Below are positions 10,505 through 24,428 of a DNA stretch of 64,000 bases, in pieces. Source of the DNA: Kentomonas sorsogonicus (Eukaryota > Euglenozoa > Kinetoplastea > Trypanosomatida > Trypanosomatidae); NCBI GenBank assembly GCA_030347455.1, contig JAQOSZ010000113.1:1-64000 (forward strand), in the 5' to 3' direction. Every line of letters starts with the position of its first letter. Positions within the stretch are counted from its first letter, which is position 1. Both the position numbers and the translations under genes were made by a program. The notes below the pieces were generated by a model. The model was not told the origin of the DNA, searched no databases, and saw only the letters and a program-made list of their open reading frames with translations.

Positions 10505-12077
10505 TTTTGTTTGTTTGTTTTTATTATTGTTGATGTTGATGTTTCTCTTTTCTCCTATTTTTCTGTTTCTTGTTAACTTTCACAGCAATATATATTATTA
10601 ATATTATTGTTTTTATTGCTGTTATTATTATTAATACTATTGTTAGTATTCTCTCGTGTCTGTGCGAGTTTCTTCTTCTTCTTTTTGGTCAACTATTAAT
10701 GGTACACTGCCTATATATAAGTAGACAGCTATCAGCAGAAAAAGTTGTGAGAATCAATGAAAAAAAAAGCAAGAAAGCCACAAATAAATTAAAAAGAATA
10801 GTGCATTTAAACAAACAACAAATGTTTCTGATCGTTAGTGATTCAATCCATAAGAAAAAAATAAATAATTACTTTCCACTTTCTGAGATTATTGTTGTTT
10901 CTATAGTTTTATTTGAAGCTATAAAGTGTCGTCACTGTTTTTATAGAGGCAATCGAATGTGCGCAATACCGATGTATAGGTATGTATGTATGTGTATATC
11001 TATGTCTGTATTCACTGGTGGTGTTCTTTTTCTTTCTTCCATTATTGATGTTTTCTTTAATTCACTTTTCCTAAATTCCTCTCTCAAATACTGATACACT
11101 CCTTCAAAAATATGTAATAGCAGCAATAACAGCACAAGGAAAGGAAATAAAAATAAAAATAGAACCTTCAATATTTTTTTTCTCTTTCTTCCACATAAAT
11201 AAAAATCTAGAAACATTTTTTCTTCTTTTCTTTCCGCCCTCTGTACATAATCACTCACGTATATACACGCAAGCATTAACATATTATTCTGTATTTATTT
11301 ATTTATTTATTGTTTTTGTGTCTGTCTCTTCTGGGCTTTCTTCCGACTATTTCTTTTTTTCTCTCTCTCAGTCGCTTCTCTTGCACTTTTCTTCTGATTC
11401 TAGATCTGCCGAACCACTGCTTACTTCTTTCGCTTTTTTTTTTGTTGTTTTTACAACTTTGACTTTTTTTGGTCTGTGTGTATTTATTAGATTTGCATAT
11501 ATATATTTTCTTTGTAAAAAAAATATTTGGTGTTTGCTGTTTTTACGTCTTCTGTGCTTCTGGTTTTTATTTTGCAATTCCTTTTTGGGGGGTTTGTCTT
11601 TGTTTGCTTTTTTTTTTTTTTTTGTAAACATTCATCTTTTTTTCCCCGATTTGTTTATTACTTTATTATCTTGGATTCCCTTTGCTGAGACGCCCATATA
11701 TTTACTATATATATATATATATACAACCATAGAAATATTTTGTCAACTTCTCTTTTTTTTTTCTTTTTCCCCTACACCTTGTATCACTTTCATCTGACTA
11801 ATTATTGTACTTTTACTTTTACTATTATTTTTATTTTCTTAATTTATCATTTTTGTTGTGGTTTACATTCTTTTTTTTTCCTTGATCATTGCAAAGCAAG
11901 TCAAAAATTAGAACTCTAAAAAGGGGAAAAAAAAACTACATTTGACTTCCTTCTTGCTCCTTTCCTTTTAAAAAACCAGAAGGAAAAAAAACTTTTCATT
12001 ACTTTCTACTCCTCTCGTCTAACATTAAATTTTTAAGCAAGAAGTAAATAATAAAAAATAAAAGAAAAGAAAAAGCG
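10505..12077 (+). other. AT-rich intergenic region
   Basis: No gene is supported; open frames here are T-rich and without domains. Several T tracts lie at about 11590-11645, 11750-11780 and 11868-11882. The last is followed by the first AG at 11895-11896, a candidate spliced-leader acceptor giving a 5' UTR of about 180 bases; a second tract at about 11946-11967 precedes AG at 11979. TA repeats lie near 11706-11722. Confidence 0.55.
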
Positions 12078-12251
12078 ATGAACCGACACGCACGCTCCAG
12101 CGCTCATAATTCAAATAACAACAACAACAATAATAATAATAATCAGCGGAATAGTAATATTAATAGTAACAACAACAACACCACACCACAGCAGCAGCAG
12201 CAGCAGCAGCTCACAGAGATCCCAACCTCTCGTTACCTAAAACCAGCAATA

Positions 12252-12282
<31 letters not shown>

Positions 12283-14361
12283 TAGTAATAATAATTCTCT
12301 TCCCTCCCAGAGACGAGAGCCAACTAGGTACAATGCGAACAGTAGCAGGGGTACAAGGGTATACAGTAAAAGCAATAATAACAACAATAATAGTAATAAT
12401 AATAATAATGTAGATAGTAAAAATACCAAAGCACTAGGCGCCAACAATAATGTGTACGGCACTAGTCATTATCATTATAATAACAACAGTAATTGTAATA
12501 GTAGTAGTAGCAATAACAATAATAATAATAATAATAATAATAACGCTGCGTACGGTAACAATAATAATAATAATTACAATAATTACAATAGCAATGGCAA
12601 TAGCAACAACATCAATACATACAACAATACTAACAATAACAATTTATACGATAACAATGACAATAACAACACATACCACGCTAATAGCCATACATACAAC
12701 GACAACCATAACAACAATAACAACAACTATAATACGAGCAATACTAATAACAACAATAGTAACAACAATACCTATAATAATAATAATAATAATAATACTG
12801 CTAATAACAACACATACGATAATAATAATCACAATAACTATAATAATAGTAATAATAATAATAATAATAATAATGCTAATAACAACACATACGATAATAG
12901 CAGTAGCAATAACTAATAATAATAATAATAATAATAATAATGGCGGCTCCTCCCCCCACCGCCGACGCCGACGCCGATACCGATACCACCGATACCATCA
13001 CTGCCGGCGGCGGCCACTGCTGCGCGCGCCCCGCACTCGCCCTCAGCGAACGCCTAATAGAAACGTACGAGGCGATTAATCTGCGTCACGCCAGCGACCG
13101 CCGGCGGCACTACAGAGAGGACGGCAGCGGCGCCTACACCAATGGCGGCTATGACACCGCTGAAGGTTACTACTTACCCATCATTGGTGAGCGTATTGAT
13201 GGGCGTTTTCTTGTCGAAACGGTTCTCGGCCGCGGCAGTTTTGGCATCGTGTGTTGTTGCAAAGACCTCAAATATAACGAAGAAGTAGCGGTGAAGATTA
13301 TCCGCAGTGGGGATTATTTCAACGAGTGCGGTAAGCTAGAGGCGTACATGCTGGGGTATCTGGGGCAACACCCCGCGATACACAACTCGATCGTCGGGCT
13401 GCGCAAGGCGTTCCGCTATCACGGACATGTCGTCATCGTTACCGAGCTGCTGAGTCTCAACCTGTATCAACTGCTGCTCTGCACGAAAAATAACGGCGTG
13501 TCGCTGGACCTGACTCGCAAGTTTGCCGCGCAGCTTGTGGCGCTGCTAGCTCAGTTAGAGGCGCACGAGCCTCCCGTCATTCACTGCGATTTAAAGCCGG
13601 AGAATATCGCTCTCAAAGACCCCGACCGTTCCGGGCTGCGAGTCATGGACTTTGGCTCGCACTGCTACCAGCTCCTGCCGCGGTACCCGCCGTGGACGGA
13701 GGTAGAGGAGGCGGCGGAGGCGGCGAGAGAGAGACGGAGAGAGGAGCGGAGGGAAAAGGAGTGGCGCCGGCTGTGTGCGCAGCGGTCGATGAATAACAAT
13801 AATAATAATAATAATAATAATAATAATTGCAATAGTAATAGCAATGAAAAAAGTGGAAAAGAAGAGCGGTGAGTAAAAAGAAAAAGAAAGCGGGAGAGGA
13901 CAGAAGTGAAAAGGATCTCTCCCTTTCTGCCGCTGGTAAGAAGACAAGCAAGAGAAGAGTGAAGGGCACCAATACAAACGTAATATAATAATAATAATAA
14001 TAATGGTGGGAATACTTACGGTGGCGGCGAACGCTCCTCTCACCTTTCCTCCTCTTCTGAATCTGCTGTTTCTTCAAACTCTCACTCTTCTTCCTCTCAT
14101 TCTAACAGCAGGGCCGCCGCCGCCGCCAACGACACTTCAGGAGTGAATATCAACAGACGACAAAAGGGGGCTACGCGGCATGACATTAATAATAATAATA
14201 ATGAAAATAATAATAACACTCATAACACTCATAATAACAACTCTCATAACAATAGCAATAATACTAATAATAACAATAATAATAATAACTCTCATAATAA
14301 CAATAATAACAATAGTGTTAACAACAACAACAACAGTAATAACAATAATGATAATGATAGT

Positions 14362-14392
<31 letters not shown>

Positions 14393-14780
14393 GTAATAAT
14401 AATACCCCCACGCCCCCCTTTTTCCCCTGCGAGGGTGCCCCGAGTTACATACAGAGCCGTTTTTACCGCGCCCCTGAGGTCCTGCTAGGCCTGCAGTACA
14501 CAACAGCTATCGACCGCTGGTCGCTGGGGTGTGTCGTGGCGGAGCTGCACACCGGCGCGCCGCTATTTCCCGGGCGGAACGAGGGAGAGATGCTGCGCCG
14601 CGTGTGCGAAATGTTAGGGCCGCTGCCGCAGGAAATGGTCGAGTGCAGCCCTAAGCGAGAGCTGTTCTTTGCGGACTTGTGGGAATGTGAGGAGGAGGCG
14701 GAGTGGTGATAGCGGCAGTGGCAGAGGCAGAGGCAAAGGTAAAGGTGACGATAGCGAACGTTTTGGCACTTGTTGTAATA

Positions 14781-14813
<33 letters not shown>

Positions 14814-15003
14814 CTGATTGTCAAGCTGGCATTGACGCTAGTAATAATAGTTGTAATAATAATAACAAAAATAATAATAACACCTCTCACGCGTCGCCGG
14901 AAGTGAAGAAAAGTAAACGCAAAAAAGAAACGACCGAAACGGTATCGTCAGCAGCGGCAACAGCGCGGCAGCGCAAAAGGGGGAACTCATTCTCACAACA
15001 TAA

Positions 15004-15039
<36 letters not shown>

Positions 15040-15464
15040 GTATAACACTGCAAATACCACCACTACCACTTCTACTTCAGTCGCTGGCGGCGGCGGTGGT
15101 GGGAGCGCGTAGGAGGAATTAAAACAAAACAAAGCAAAAGAACAGAAAAAAGTGTCGCTTTGTCCATTGGATGTGCCGAGAGAAGTGGTGCGTCGCATAG
15201 CAAATCTAATACTCATAATCATAATAAAAAGACAAATAGCAGCAATAACAACAATACAACAACAACAACAACAACAGCAGCGAAGAGTGTTGTTAGCAAT
15301 TATGCAGTTTCTTTGCAGAGAAGTAATAGTCACTCTATCAATAGCGCGAGCAACAGCAACAGCAGTTTGATTTACGGAAATAATAATAATAATAATAATA
15401 GTAGTAGTATTAGTAACACGAAGAATAAAAAGAGAAAGAAGACTCCCGTCCCTGCCAGCGACTC

Positions 15465-15498
<34 letters not shown>

Positions 15499-15965
15499 GA
15501 AATAACTTTTCCACCCCGCCCGCGTCCGCGGTATGTCTTGAAATCTTCCCTGGCGAATAATAATAATAACAACAATAGCAACAACGACACTGATACAACT
15601 ACTAACAATAATACCAGCGATAACAACAACAATCAATCATAACAGTAATAATAATAATAATAATAGCAATGTCAATGTCCATAATACTCAAAGTTATAAT
15701 AACACAATAATAATAACAATAATAAAGTAATGCCCCCGCACACCTGCATCTGCTGGCGCAGCGCCTAGGCGTGTACACCAACGGCCCCCGCGGCTGCCGC
15801 GCCGGACAGCCCGGGCACTCCCCGGCAGACTACGCGATATTCCTAGACTTTGTGGCGCGGCTGCTGGCTCTCGACCCCCGCCGCCGTATGTCCTGCGCCG
15901 CCGCCGCCGCGCACCCCTTCCTGGCCCCTCTCACTCAACAACAACAGCAGCAGCAACAGCAATAA
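12078..15965 (+). CDS. DYRK-family protein kinase, frame-interrupted
   Basis: The kinase core begins after a long Asn/Gln-rich N-terminal region. Visible are the glycine loop GRGSFG at 13228-13245, the VAVK lysine at 13294-13296, the catalytic loop HCDLKPEN at 13582-13605, DFGS at 13648-13659, [11 protein letters not shown] at 14446-14478 with WSLGC following, and the closing [12 protein letters not shown]...HPFL near 15857-15925. [12 protein letters not shown] and YIQSRF are DYRK hallmarks. Of the DYRK YxY activation pair, the first Tyr is Pro (PSY) and the second, the autophosphorylated one, is kept. About 260 codons are inserted between DFGS and YIQSRF, and about 1.2 kb of Asn/Ser/Lys-rich sequence precedes the last subdomain. 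Frame changes are seen near 12247, 12915, 13865, 13983, 14700, 15005, around 15085 and after 15642. A shorter protein starting at the ATG 12940 is possible. The catalytic residues are all present. Confidence 0.85.
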
Positions 15966-17027
15966 CAGCAGAATGATAACAATAATATTAATCATCATAA
16001 TCTTCATCATCTTCATTATTATTATCATCATAATAAGAATCATAATAATTCAAATAAGGAGAATAGTAATAGTTATGGTTTCTCTCCGTACTTTTTCGTC
16101 TCTGCTCTCTTTTACACGCTGCTGCATTATTTTTTTTTTTTGCGAATTTGTTTGTTTTTATTTTCATTTCTCTTTTTTTTTTTTTTTGCATAACAGCATT
16201 ACGCTCTAGAATTCAAAACATGAGAGAAACAAAAAAAAATGTTTTTGTGTTCTTTCTGTTTTATCTCAACACTCGTATTATTATTATTACTACTATTATG
16301 TTCCTGTATCATTCTTTTCCTCTCTCAATTCTCCCCTTCTTTTCTTTTTTTAGATTTGTATCAGCTATATTGTTACTACTATTTCACATGTAGAATACTT
16401 TTCATTACTCATACAAAGAGAAATGGACAAATAATGCTTAGAAAAAAAAAATCAATAATTACATTTGCACAATTGAATATGAGTGAGTGTAATGTAGCTA
16501 TCTCTCTGTCTCTTTTTTCTCTGCGTAAACAAATGGCATTGGATGTTACAATAGTATTTTGTCCGTTTGTGTCTATGTTTTCCGTCCAACACACATACGC
16601 TTCTCTGTGTAATGCAGAGGAAAACTGATTACTTCTTTTTTTTTAATGTGCTGTCTGCGTTGTGTTTTATTACTGCCTTCTTTTTTATATATGTGTGTAT
16701 TCTCACACAACTATGCAAAAACACAAACACACACGGAATCTTTCTCTCTCTTCCTTTTCCTCTTCTTAATATTTACATATTACAGGAGTAGTGACTCTTT
16801 TTGTAGCCACTTTTGTTTGTTTGATTGTTTTTTCCCCTTTTTTTTCTGACTTTTACATTCCCCTTGACTCTCCGCTTTTTTTTCTGTTTCTTTATCCCCG
16901 CTCAAAAAAAATAATTGTATTGCAGATTTTTTTCTATTTTTTGAAACGTAAGAGGAAAAGAGAATAACTAGATCTAAAGCACAACACAGCAAGAAAAAAA
17001 CAAACATTTAAAAAAAAAAAAAAGAAA
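15966..17027 (+). other. AT-rich intergenic region
   Basis: No gene is supported. T-rich DNA dominates. A pyrimidine stretch at about 16858-16903 is followed by a canonical TTGCAG. Confidence 0.6.
16924..16925 (+). promoter_or_regulatory. Predicted spliced-leader acceptor AG for the CCDC113-like gene
   Basis: The AG of TTGCAG is the first AG after the tract at about 16858-16903 and lies about 103 bases ahead of the start codon at 17028, a normal distance for trypanosomatid trans-splicing. Inferred from position and motif only. Confidence 0.55.
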
Positions 17028-17198
17028 ATGAGCGCTCTCGCAAACGAGAAAGATCACGACACATATTATAATCGCAATAATAATAATAATAATAATGATG
17101 AGAGTGGTGACGATTACTACGACGACGGCGATGACTACCAAAACTCACATAATCACGAGGGCGGAGGAGGCGACGACAACTATTCAGACGTTAATTAC

Positions 17199-17229
<31 letters not shown>

Positions 17230-19063
17230 CCTACTATCATCATCACAATAATGGACCGTCGGCGGGCGAAATGTGGGAGGCGGCGGTCGCGGCCCCTTTT
17301 GCCATTTATACACTTCAGTATCCGACAGCCGACGAGTTGGCCATTGAGGCAAGTCACATGGACCCGGGGGAGCTGACAAATATTGTGGCGGAGCTGCGAA
17401 ATGAAGTGGCGGCGCTACGGGAGGAGACAGAGATGCTGTCTTTCCAAGTGAATGTGCTCCGCGCGAATAACAATAGTAATAATAATAATAATAATAGTAA
17501 TAATACTCAAAATAATAATAATAATAATACGAGTGCGTCTGGTATTTTTGCGCTTTTAGGTAATAATAATAATAGTAATAGCAACAGTAACATGAACCAG
17601 CTTGGCGGAAATAATAACAATAATAACAGCAGTGGCAACTCCCTCAACAACAACAATTATAACAACCCTCTTGAGCAAACAAACGAGTTCGACAGTAGTA
17701 ATAATGTCGGCAGCCCTAGCTCCCGTGGTAAAAATTACCGCCGCCGCTCTCTCGGCAGCCAGGGCCTCCCACCAGCCCCGGGTGGTGGCAGTGGTGGCAG
17801 CCCCGGCAACAGTGCCACTGGATATAATAATAACAGCAGTAATAATAATAATAATAATTTTATCAACGGCGAAGGGTTCGTTAGCGTGGAAGACAAGACG
17901 GCGATGCTAGCACGCGAGGCGCAGCGGCTGCAGGCGCAGCAGGAGCAGCACGCGAAAGAAGTGGCGCGCGTGCGTGCGTTGCGGCAGGCAGCGGTCGGTG
18001 AGAGCCGCGCACGCATGCGGGAGTTACGACTCGAAGTGGCGCAGTGTCAGCGCGAGGTGATAGACCCCTCGACGGGCGTGCCGAGTGCGGACGCGCTCGC
18101 CCGATACATGCGGCGGCGCGCGGCGGCACACGAGGGGTATTTGGATAAACTCGCGCAGCAGTGCGCGGCGGCCTCGCAGGATATTGCGAGGACGCAGCAG
18201 CAGCGGCGGCAGCGTAAACAGGCCGGCAGCGCTTTTAGACCCGTCGATTTTGAACAACTAAGCATCGAGAATCAGCAGTTTACCGAGCGAGTCGAAAAAC
18301 GCAACGCGGAGCTTGTTGCTTTGAAAGCCACCAGCACACACGCCGTGCAGACCCTTAACACGCTAACCGACGCCCTGCATGAATTGGCGGCGGAGCAGCA
18401 GCGGCTGAAACGAGACTCGCGGGGCCGCACGCAGTATTTAGCTCGATGCGAACGCGAGGCGCAGGCGGCCAAGGCGGCCGGCGCGGCGGTCGAAAAGAAA
18501 CATCAATCCCTCAAGGCTCAGCACGCGGCGGTGCGGGTGCCCAAAATTGAGGAATATATTGCTCAAAAGGCGGAGCTGCATGAATTATGCAAAGCCGAGG
18601 CAAATTGGCAAAGGAAGGTAGAAATCGCGCGCGGACAGGTGGCGGTGCTGAGGCAGCAGGCGCGGCAGCTGCAGAGCCGCCAGCGCGCCGCTGAGACATA
18701 CGAGGAGCAGCGGCGGCAGCGCACGGAAGAACGGGTGCGCCGCGCTAAAATATCGCGATCGGTACTCCCCGGAATGAGCGTTGGTTTCGGCGGAGGTAAC
18801 AGTAACGCTGCTTCGGCTAATGGGGCCTCGCGTCGCAGTTTTAACGCACACCGCAATAATAATAATAATAATAGTAGTAATAATGCGAGTGGGAATAGTC
18901 TTAATAATAATAATAATAATGAGAGCAGCAATGTGTCTCCTACTCCCCCTGCAAAGGCCACAGCCGCCGCTGCCGCCTCCGCTTCGGGAAAGAAGAAGGG
19001 AAAGGCAAAAAGGCGGCGGAGGCGGTTGGCCTCGCGTCAGAGATACGACCCGCGTCGTCAGAC

Positions 19064-19110
<47 letters not shown>

Positions 19111-19444
19111 AAACGAGAATAATGATAATAATAATAATAATAACAACAACAATAATAATGAAAATGAAGATAATAAGGAAGCCCCCGCCGGTGCTGTAGG
19201 TAACTCCCGCTCTCTCTTGGAAATGCGCGAGCAGCAAAAAGAGGGAAACGAAAATGCAAACGCGAATCAAGAAGGAAAGGAGACAGGCGGAGAGGGAGAG
19301 ACGCAACGCAAGGAACAACAGCAGCAGCAACAGCAACAACAACAAGGAGAAGAAAGCAAAGACAATGAAGAGAATAATAATGAAGAGAATAATAATAATG
19401 TGGAGGAAACTAAGGCAGAAGACGAGACTCAGGCGGAGGGGTGA
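17028..19444 (+). CDS. CCDC113/CFAP263-like ciliary coiled-coil protein
   Basis: About 805 codons. An acidic Asn-rich N terminus is followed by a first coiled coil (LRNEVAALREETEML near 17390) and a long central coiled-coil region (about 17880-18730). The conserved block PVDFEQLSIENQQF near 18240-18285, with RNAELVALK and then VPKIEEYIAQKAEL and WQRKVEIA near 18540-18630, matches the DUF4201 family, and the VP..EYI and WxRKVEIA segments fit CCDC113 rather than CCDC96. In other organisms CCDC113 and CCDC96 form an axonemal complex near radial spoke 3 that affects beating. The C-terminal tail is Asn/Lys/Gln-rich. One frame change occurs at the AAT run starting near 19066, where Asn codons would become Ile; the Asn frame continues to the TGA at 19442-19444. 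Codons in the coiled coil are G/C-rich and in the poly-N linkers AT-rich. Confidence 0.8.
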
Positions 19445-21134
19445 GGGAAAACGCGGAGAGACTCCCACTGAATTCGATAAAGAGGATGAAACGTACAAAA
19501 CAGCATGTGATGTTGTTGTTGTTGTTTTGTTTTTGTCGTTCTTTACAACGCTCTGATTTCCCAGTTACTTCTTTTTTTCTTCAACAACAATAATAATAAT
19601 AATAATAGATTATTATTATTATTGTCTCTTCTTGTTGTCGAAGTGTATCATAATTCCTCTCGTGTTCAGGCAAATGGATTTTCCTCTTCTTGTGTTTTTT
19701 TATGGATCTTCCCTTTTTTGAATGATTCTGTTTCGATTGTTTTTTCCCGTTTTTCTTTCTCTCTGCAGCTTTCACCTTTTCTCCACTTTTATTTTCTCGC
19801 ATTTTCCAACTAATATCCCCACATTGTTGGTGCGGACGTATTAAAATCATATGTGGGAAAGAAAAAAAAAGAGATGAAAAAAGAAATGTAATATAGAACC
19901 AAATGCAAAATAGAAAAGTAAAAAAAAAAACACGTTATGTAATTTAACTTTGCACAAGAAGCAGGCAAAGAAGAAGGAGAGAGTTTGCAATTCATATGAA
20001 GAATAATAACAATGTATAGAACAACGAATCTATTTTTTCCCACTCTTCTCTCTTTTTTTTTTTTGCTCTTTGTTTTTGACAGATGTATCGCATGTATATC
20101 TATACATTACTGTATTTGTTACACAGATTTGCCTCTTGTTTTGTTTTTCTTTTATTTTCGTTCTCCTTTTACTATTTGCTGTATTTCCCCACTCACACAC
20201 AAGAAAAAAAAAAGAAGAACAGATCTAAAAATTAATGCGCATTTGTTTGCTCATTTGAATTTCATATTGGCATTGAAATGAAGCACCGCGTTTGCTGTTA
20301 TCATCATTGCATATATATAGATATGATTGCCGTTGTGTTTTGTGCCTTGTTTTTTTTTCCTCTCCACTAATTCTACAGATATTATTATAAGTGGGAAAAG
20401 GGAGGACGGGAAGTGATGTCGACTGTGTGTTTGTTTGTTTTATTGCCACTTATTCAATCGATAAAGTGTTTTGTTTTTCAACTCCAAAAGTTGAACGCAT
20501 GGCGTGTGTATGTAGAAATACATATATATATGTTAATCTCTCTCCATTCATACGTCTCTATTTCTCCTTCCTATTCTCTCTTCTTTTTCTCACTGATTCA
20601 CTTAATTGCTGTTTTCTTCTTATTTATACTTTCATCCAGTAACACTAGCGCATACACACAAACAAGCACACGCACACATACATATACGCGAAAACATACA
20701 CATATCTTTCGAACACTTCTTGTATATATCTCTTCCTTTTCTTTTTTTTTTTACAACTGCTATTCTTATTTCTTATTATTATTATTTAGCTGTTGCTGAT
20801 ATTACTATTATTGTTGTTGTTGTTTTCACTTTTACTTTCCTTTCATTGTACAGATTAGAACGCTAAGAAAACGGTAATCGCAGTCTTCTTTTACTCATTT
20901 ATTTTATTCAATTATTATTATTGACGTTGCTGTTTTCCTTCTCTCTCTCTCTCTCTCTCTCTCTTTCTTATCTTTCCTCATTTTATTTTTCTTTTAATAG
21001 TACACACGCACATCTTCTTCTGATACAGCTTTCTTTTTTAGCAGGGAGCGAGAGAGAAGAAAATTTTTCTCACTTTAAAAGGGGAATTTCTAAAAAGAAA
21101 ATAATCACAACACTAGAAAAATTTCCAAAATACA
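19445..21134 (+). other. AT-rich intergenic region
   Basis: No gene is supported. It holds many T tracts and a TC repeat (about 20939-20965). The pyrimidine stretch from about 20937 ends in AG at 20999-21000, and a second one (TTCTTTTTTAG) ends at 21040-21041; either could be the acceptor for the kinesin mRNA, leaving a 5' UTR of 94-135 bases. Confidence 0.55.
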
Positions 21135-21292
21135 ATGGAAAAGAAAAAGAAGAATAATAATAATAGGCGCACGCGCGTGCAGGAGACAGAAGATACTCTC
21201 TCCACTGGAGGAGTGAATAACGTCTCGGCAGCCGCAGCCGCAGCCGCCTCCCCTACCTTTCCTCACTTAAACTCCACCAATAACAGTTTTCG

Positions 21293-21323
<31 letters not shown>

Positions 21324-23192
21324 TAATGGTGTGTTTAGTTTTGTTGTCGCCACCCGCATCCGTCCGTTTAACCGAAAGGAAATAAAAGAGGCGACTTTGG
21401 AACAAAAGCGTAAGAAGGCGTTATTTTTAGCCAAAAATGGAGTGGACCCCACAAGCAATAATAATAATAATAATGAAATCAATAATAATAATAATAATAA
21501 ACAGTCCAGCCCCCGCGGCGGCGGAGGCGGCGGTCACTTAGGAAAGCGCTCCGGCGAGCGGCAGCCCTTCGGACCCGGCTACGAAAATATAAACAGTAAT
21601 TTAAATAATAATAATAATAATAACATGCTGAGTAAAATGAATGTGAATCACGTCACTCTTACTGAGGAAGAGTTGCGGGCGTGTTTAACGCCGGTGGTGG
21701 AGGTGGAAACCGACGGGAAAACGGTCATTTTATGGGCTAAAACGCACAATTATGGAATCGGAAATGTCAATAACGTTGTCGCAGCAAATAATAACAATAA
21801 TAATAATAATAATAATGCGAAGGAGAATAAAAACGCGACATTTAATGGCACAAACGGTTTGGTGCTTTTGGGAAATCAAAACATTGCTGATGCGAATCCA
21901 AACATGAATAACAATAATAATAACAATAATAATAATAATATTAACAGAAGTCCGAAGAATGCGTTCATGTTTGACTATGTATTCTCCTCCTTCGCCCCTA
22001 GCATTGAAATTAAAGACCTGATTAAGGGAGGGCACAGCCGCAATAAGAATATGGACAACAAGGAGCTTGCGGACACCTACGCTGGGGGCGACAAAACTCT
22101 CAACTCTTTAAACAACAATAATAATAATAATCAAAATAATAATCAAAACAATAATAATAATAATAATAATGTTGATATTGAGCCCGAGCACGAGACGCGG
22201 GCGGAGGCAGAGCAGGTAAGCATTTACGAGAATTTAGCGCTGCCGCTGCTGGAAGGGGTGCTGCAGGGCTACAATGGGTGCATGCTTGCCTACGGGCAAA
22301 CCAGTAGCGGCAAAACGTATACAATGATGGGAGATAAGAAACACCGCGGTGTTATTCCGAGACTTTGTTTGGATTTATTTGAACGACTTGCACCGTTTAT
22401 GAAGAGCGATAACAATAATAATAATAATAATAATAATCAAGAAGAAAGCGGCGGCGGCGAAGAAGAAGATGGTGTGTCCTACACCGTTGACCTTTCCTAC
22501 ATGGAAATATATAATGAAAAAGTGCGCGATTTGCTAAACGTTCGTCCAAAAAATGCGCTGCTGCACTACAAGTCGCGTTTTGACACCCGCGACGACAACT
22601 ATCAAGAGTACCAGGCACTGAAAGTCCGCCAACACCCGCAGCGCGGCCCGTTTGTCGACGGTTTAACCGTGACGCGCGTCACGGGCGGGTGGGAGGAGTG
22701 TCGACGCAAGTTAAAACAAGGCAACGCGGCCCGCACCGTCGCCGCAACCGAAATGAACGAACGCAGCAGCCGCAGCCACGCGATTTTTCAGTTAATTGTG
22801 ACAAAACTGACCGAAACGGGAGCAAAAGTGCGGGGGCAGACGGTTGCCTCGGCGCAGGTGAGTAAACTTAATCTAGTTGATCTTGCGGGGAGTGAGAGAC
22901 TTTCTAACGGCGCCGGGGACGGCTCGGGGGATGGAATTAATAATAATAATAATAATAATATTAGTAATTTGGATAATAATAATAATAATAACTTAGCGCG
23001 AACACTGAATGGACTAGGAAATGGCATCATTGCTGGAGGCTTTGAGAACGATGGAAATAATTCAAATATGAATAATAATAATATGGCCGATCATGTTGCT
23101 GAGGCAAACAGCATCAATCAATCCCTCAGCACTCTGCGACGTGTGATAGAAGCACTCACAGCGATTTCTAACCGAAATAATAATAATAATTC

Positions 23193-23224
<32 letters not shown>

Positions 23225-24069
23225 CAAACATGCCCCCGATCGTTGTGCCGTACCGGGAGAGTCTACTCACGTACGTTTTATCCGATAATTTCGGCGGTAA
23301 CAGCCGCACCGCGATGATCGCTACCGTTTCCCCCAGCGCGGCGAACATCAATGAAACCGAGTCCACTCTCCGTTACGCCGCGCTGGCACGGGGCATCAAA
23401 ATTAAAAATAAAGTCCGCCTAAACGAAAGCACCGAGGCGCGCATTATTCGGGAGCTGCGGGATCGGCTAAAGAGTATGCAGACGCAGCTGCTAGCCGCGC
23501 CGGCGCCGGAATTAGTAGAAGAGTTGGAATTAGCGAATGAAATGAAGGCTCAGCGCATACGCGAGTTGGAGGAAAGAGAGGCAAAACTGGCGGAGGGAAT
23601 GCGAGAGTTGGAAAAGGCGGCGAAAAGGGAAAAGGCGGAAAAAGAGAGAATAAAAGCGGCGCTCGCGGCTCTGACAGAGGCGGCGGCGGCGGCAGGGGGA
23701 AATATTTCTACCAATAATAATAACAATAATAATAATAATAGTAATAGTAATAGTAATAGTAATGAAAAGGAAAACGAAAATTATGATAATAATAATGATA
23801 ATAATGACGAAAATGGAAACGATGGTAATGAGAATAGTAATGAACACAATATTGAAGAAGAAGAAAATAATAATAATAATAATAATAATAACTTGAAGGC
23901 AAAAGTAGCTAAAAAGGTGAAAAAACGACGCACTAGCTCCATCACCAGTATTGGAGGAGGAAATTATAATATGTATAATAATAATAACAATAATAATAGT
24001 AATCCTAATTCACCCCAAGCTGCTAATAAAAAACGTCGCAGCAGCAGCACTACTAGCGTCGGAAATGTA

Positions 24070-24105
<36 letters not shown>

Positions 24106-24319
24106 GCAGGAAAAAAGAAAAAGAAAGGTAAACGCTCCTCCAGTGATACCGCCAGCACTAATAATAATAATGATAATCAAAAATAATAATAACAATAATG
24201 AAAATCCCGAAAATAATCAAAATACGGGAGAAAATGTCGTTTTACCTCCTCTCAACGCACTTAAAGGATTAAACAAGAAAGGAACGGCAAAACCTCTGTC
24301 TTTACTGGGACTTGGCGAA

Positions 24320-24354
<35 letters not shown>

Positions 24355-24397
24355 AAACGACAAGTATTACGTCTCTAGTCGATACCGCTCCAACAAT

Positions 24398-24428
<31 letters not shown>

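Noticed and set aside
13200-16000. Introns explaining the DYRK interruptions
   Set aside because: Trypanosomatid cis-introns are extremely rare, and the inserted sequence keeps an Asn/Ser/Lys coding character in a consistent frame.
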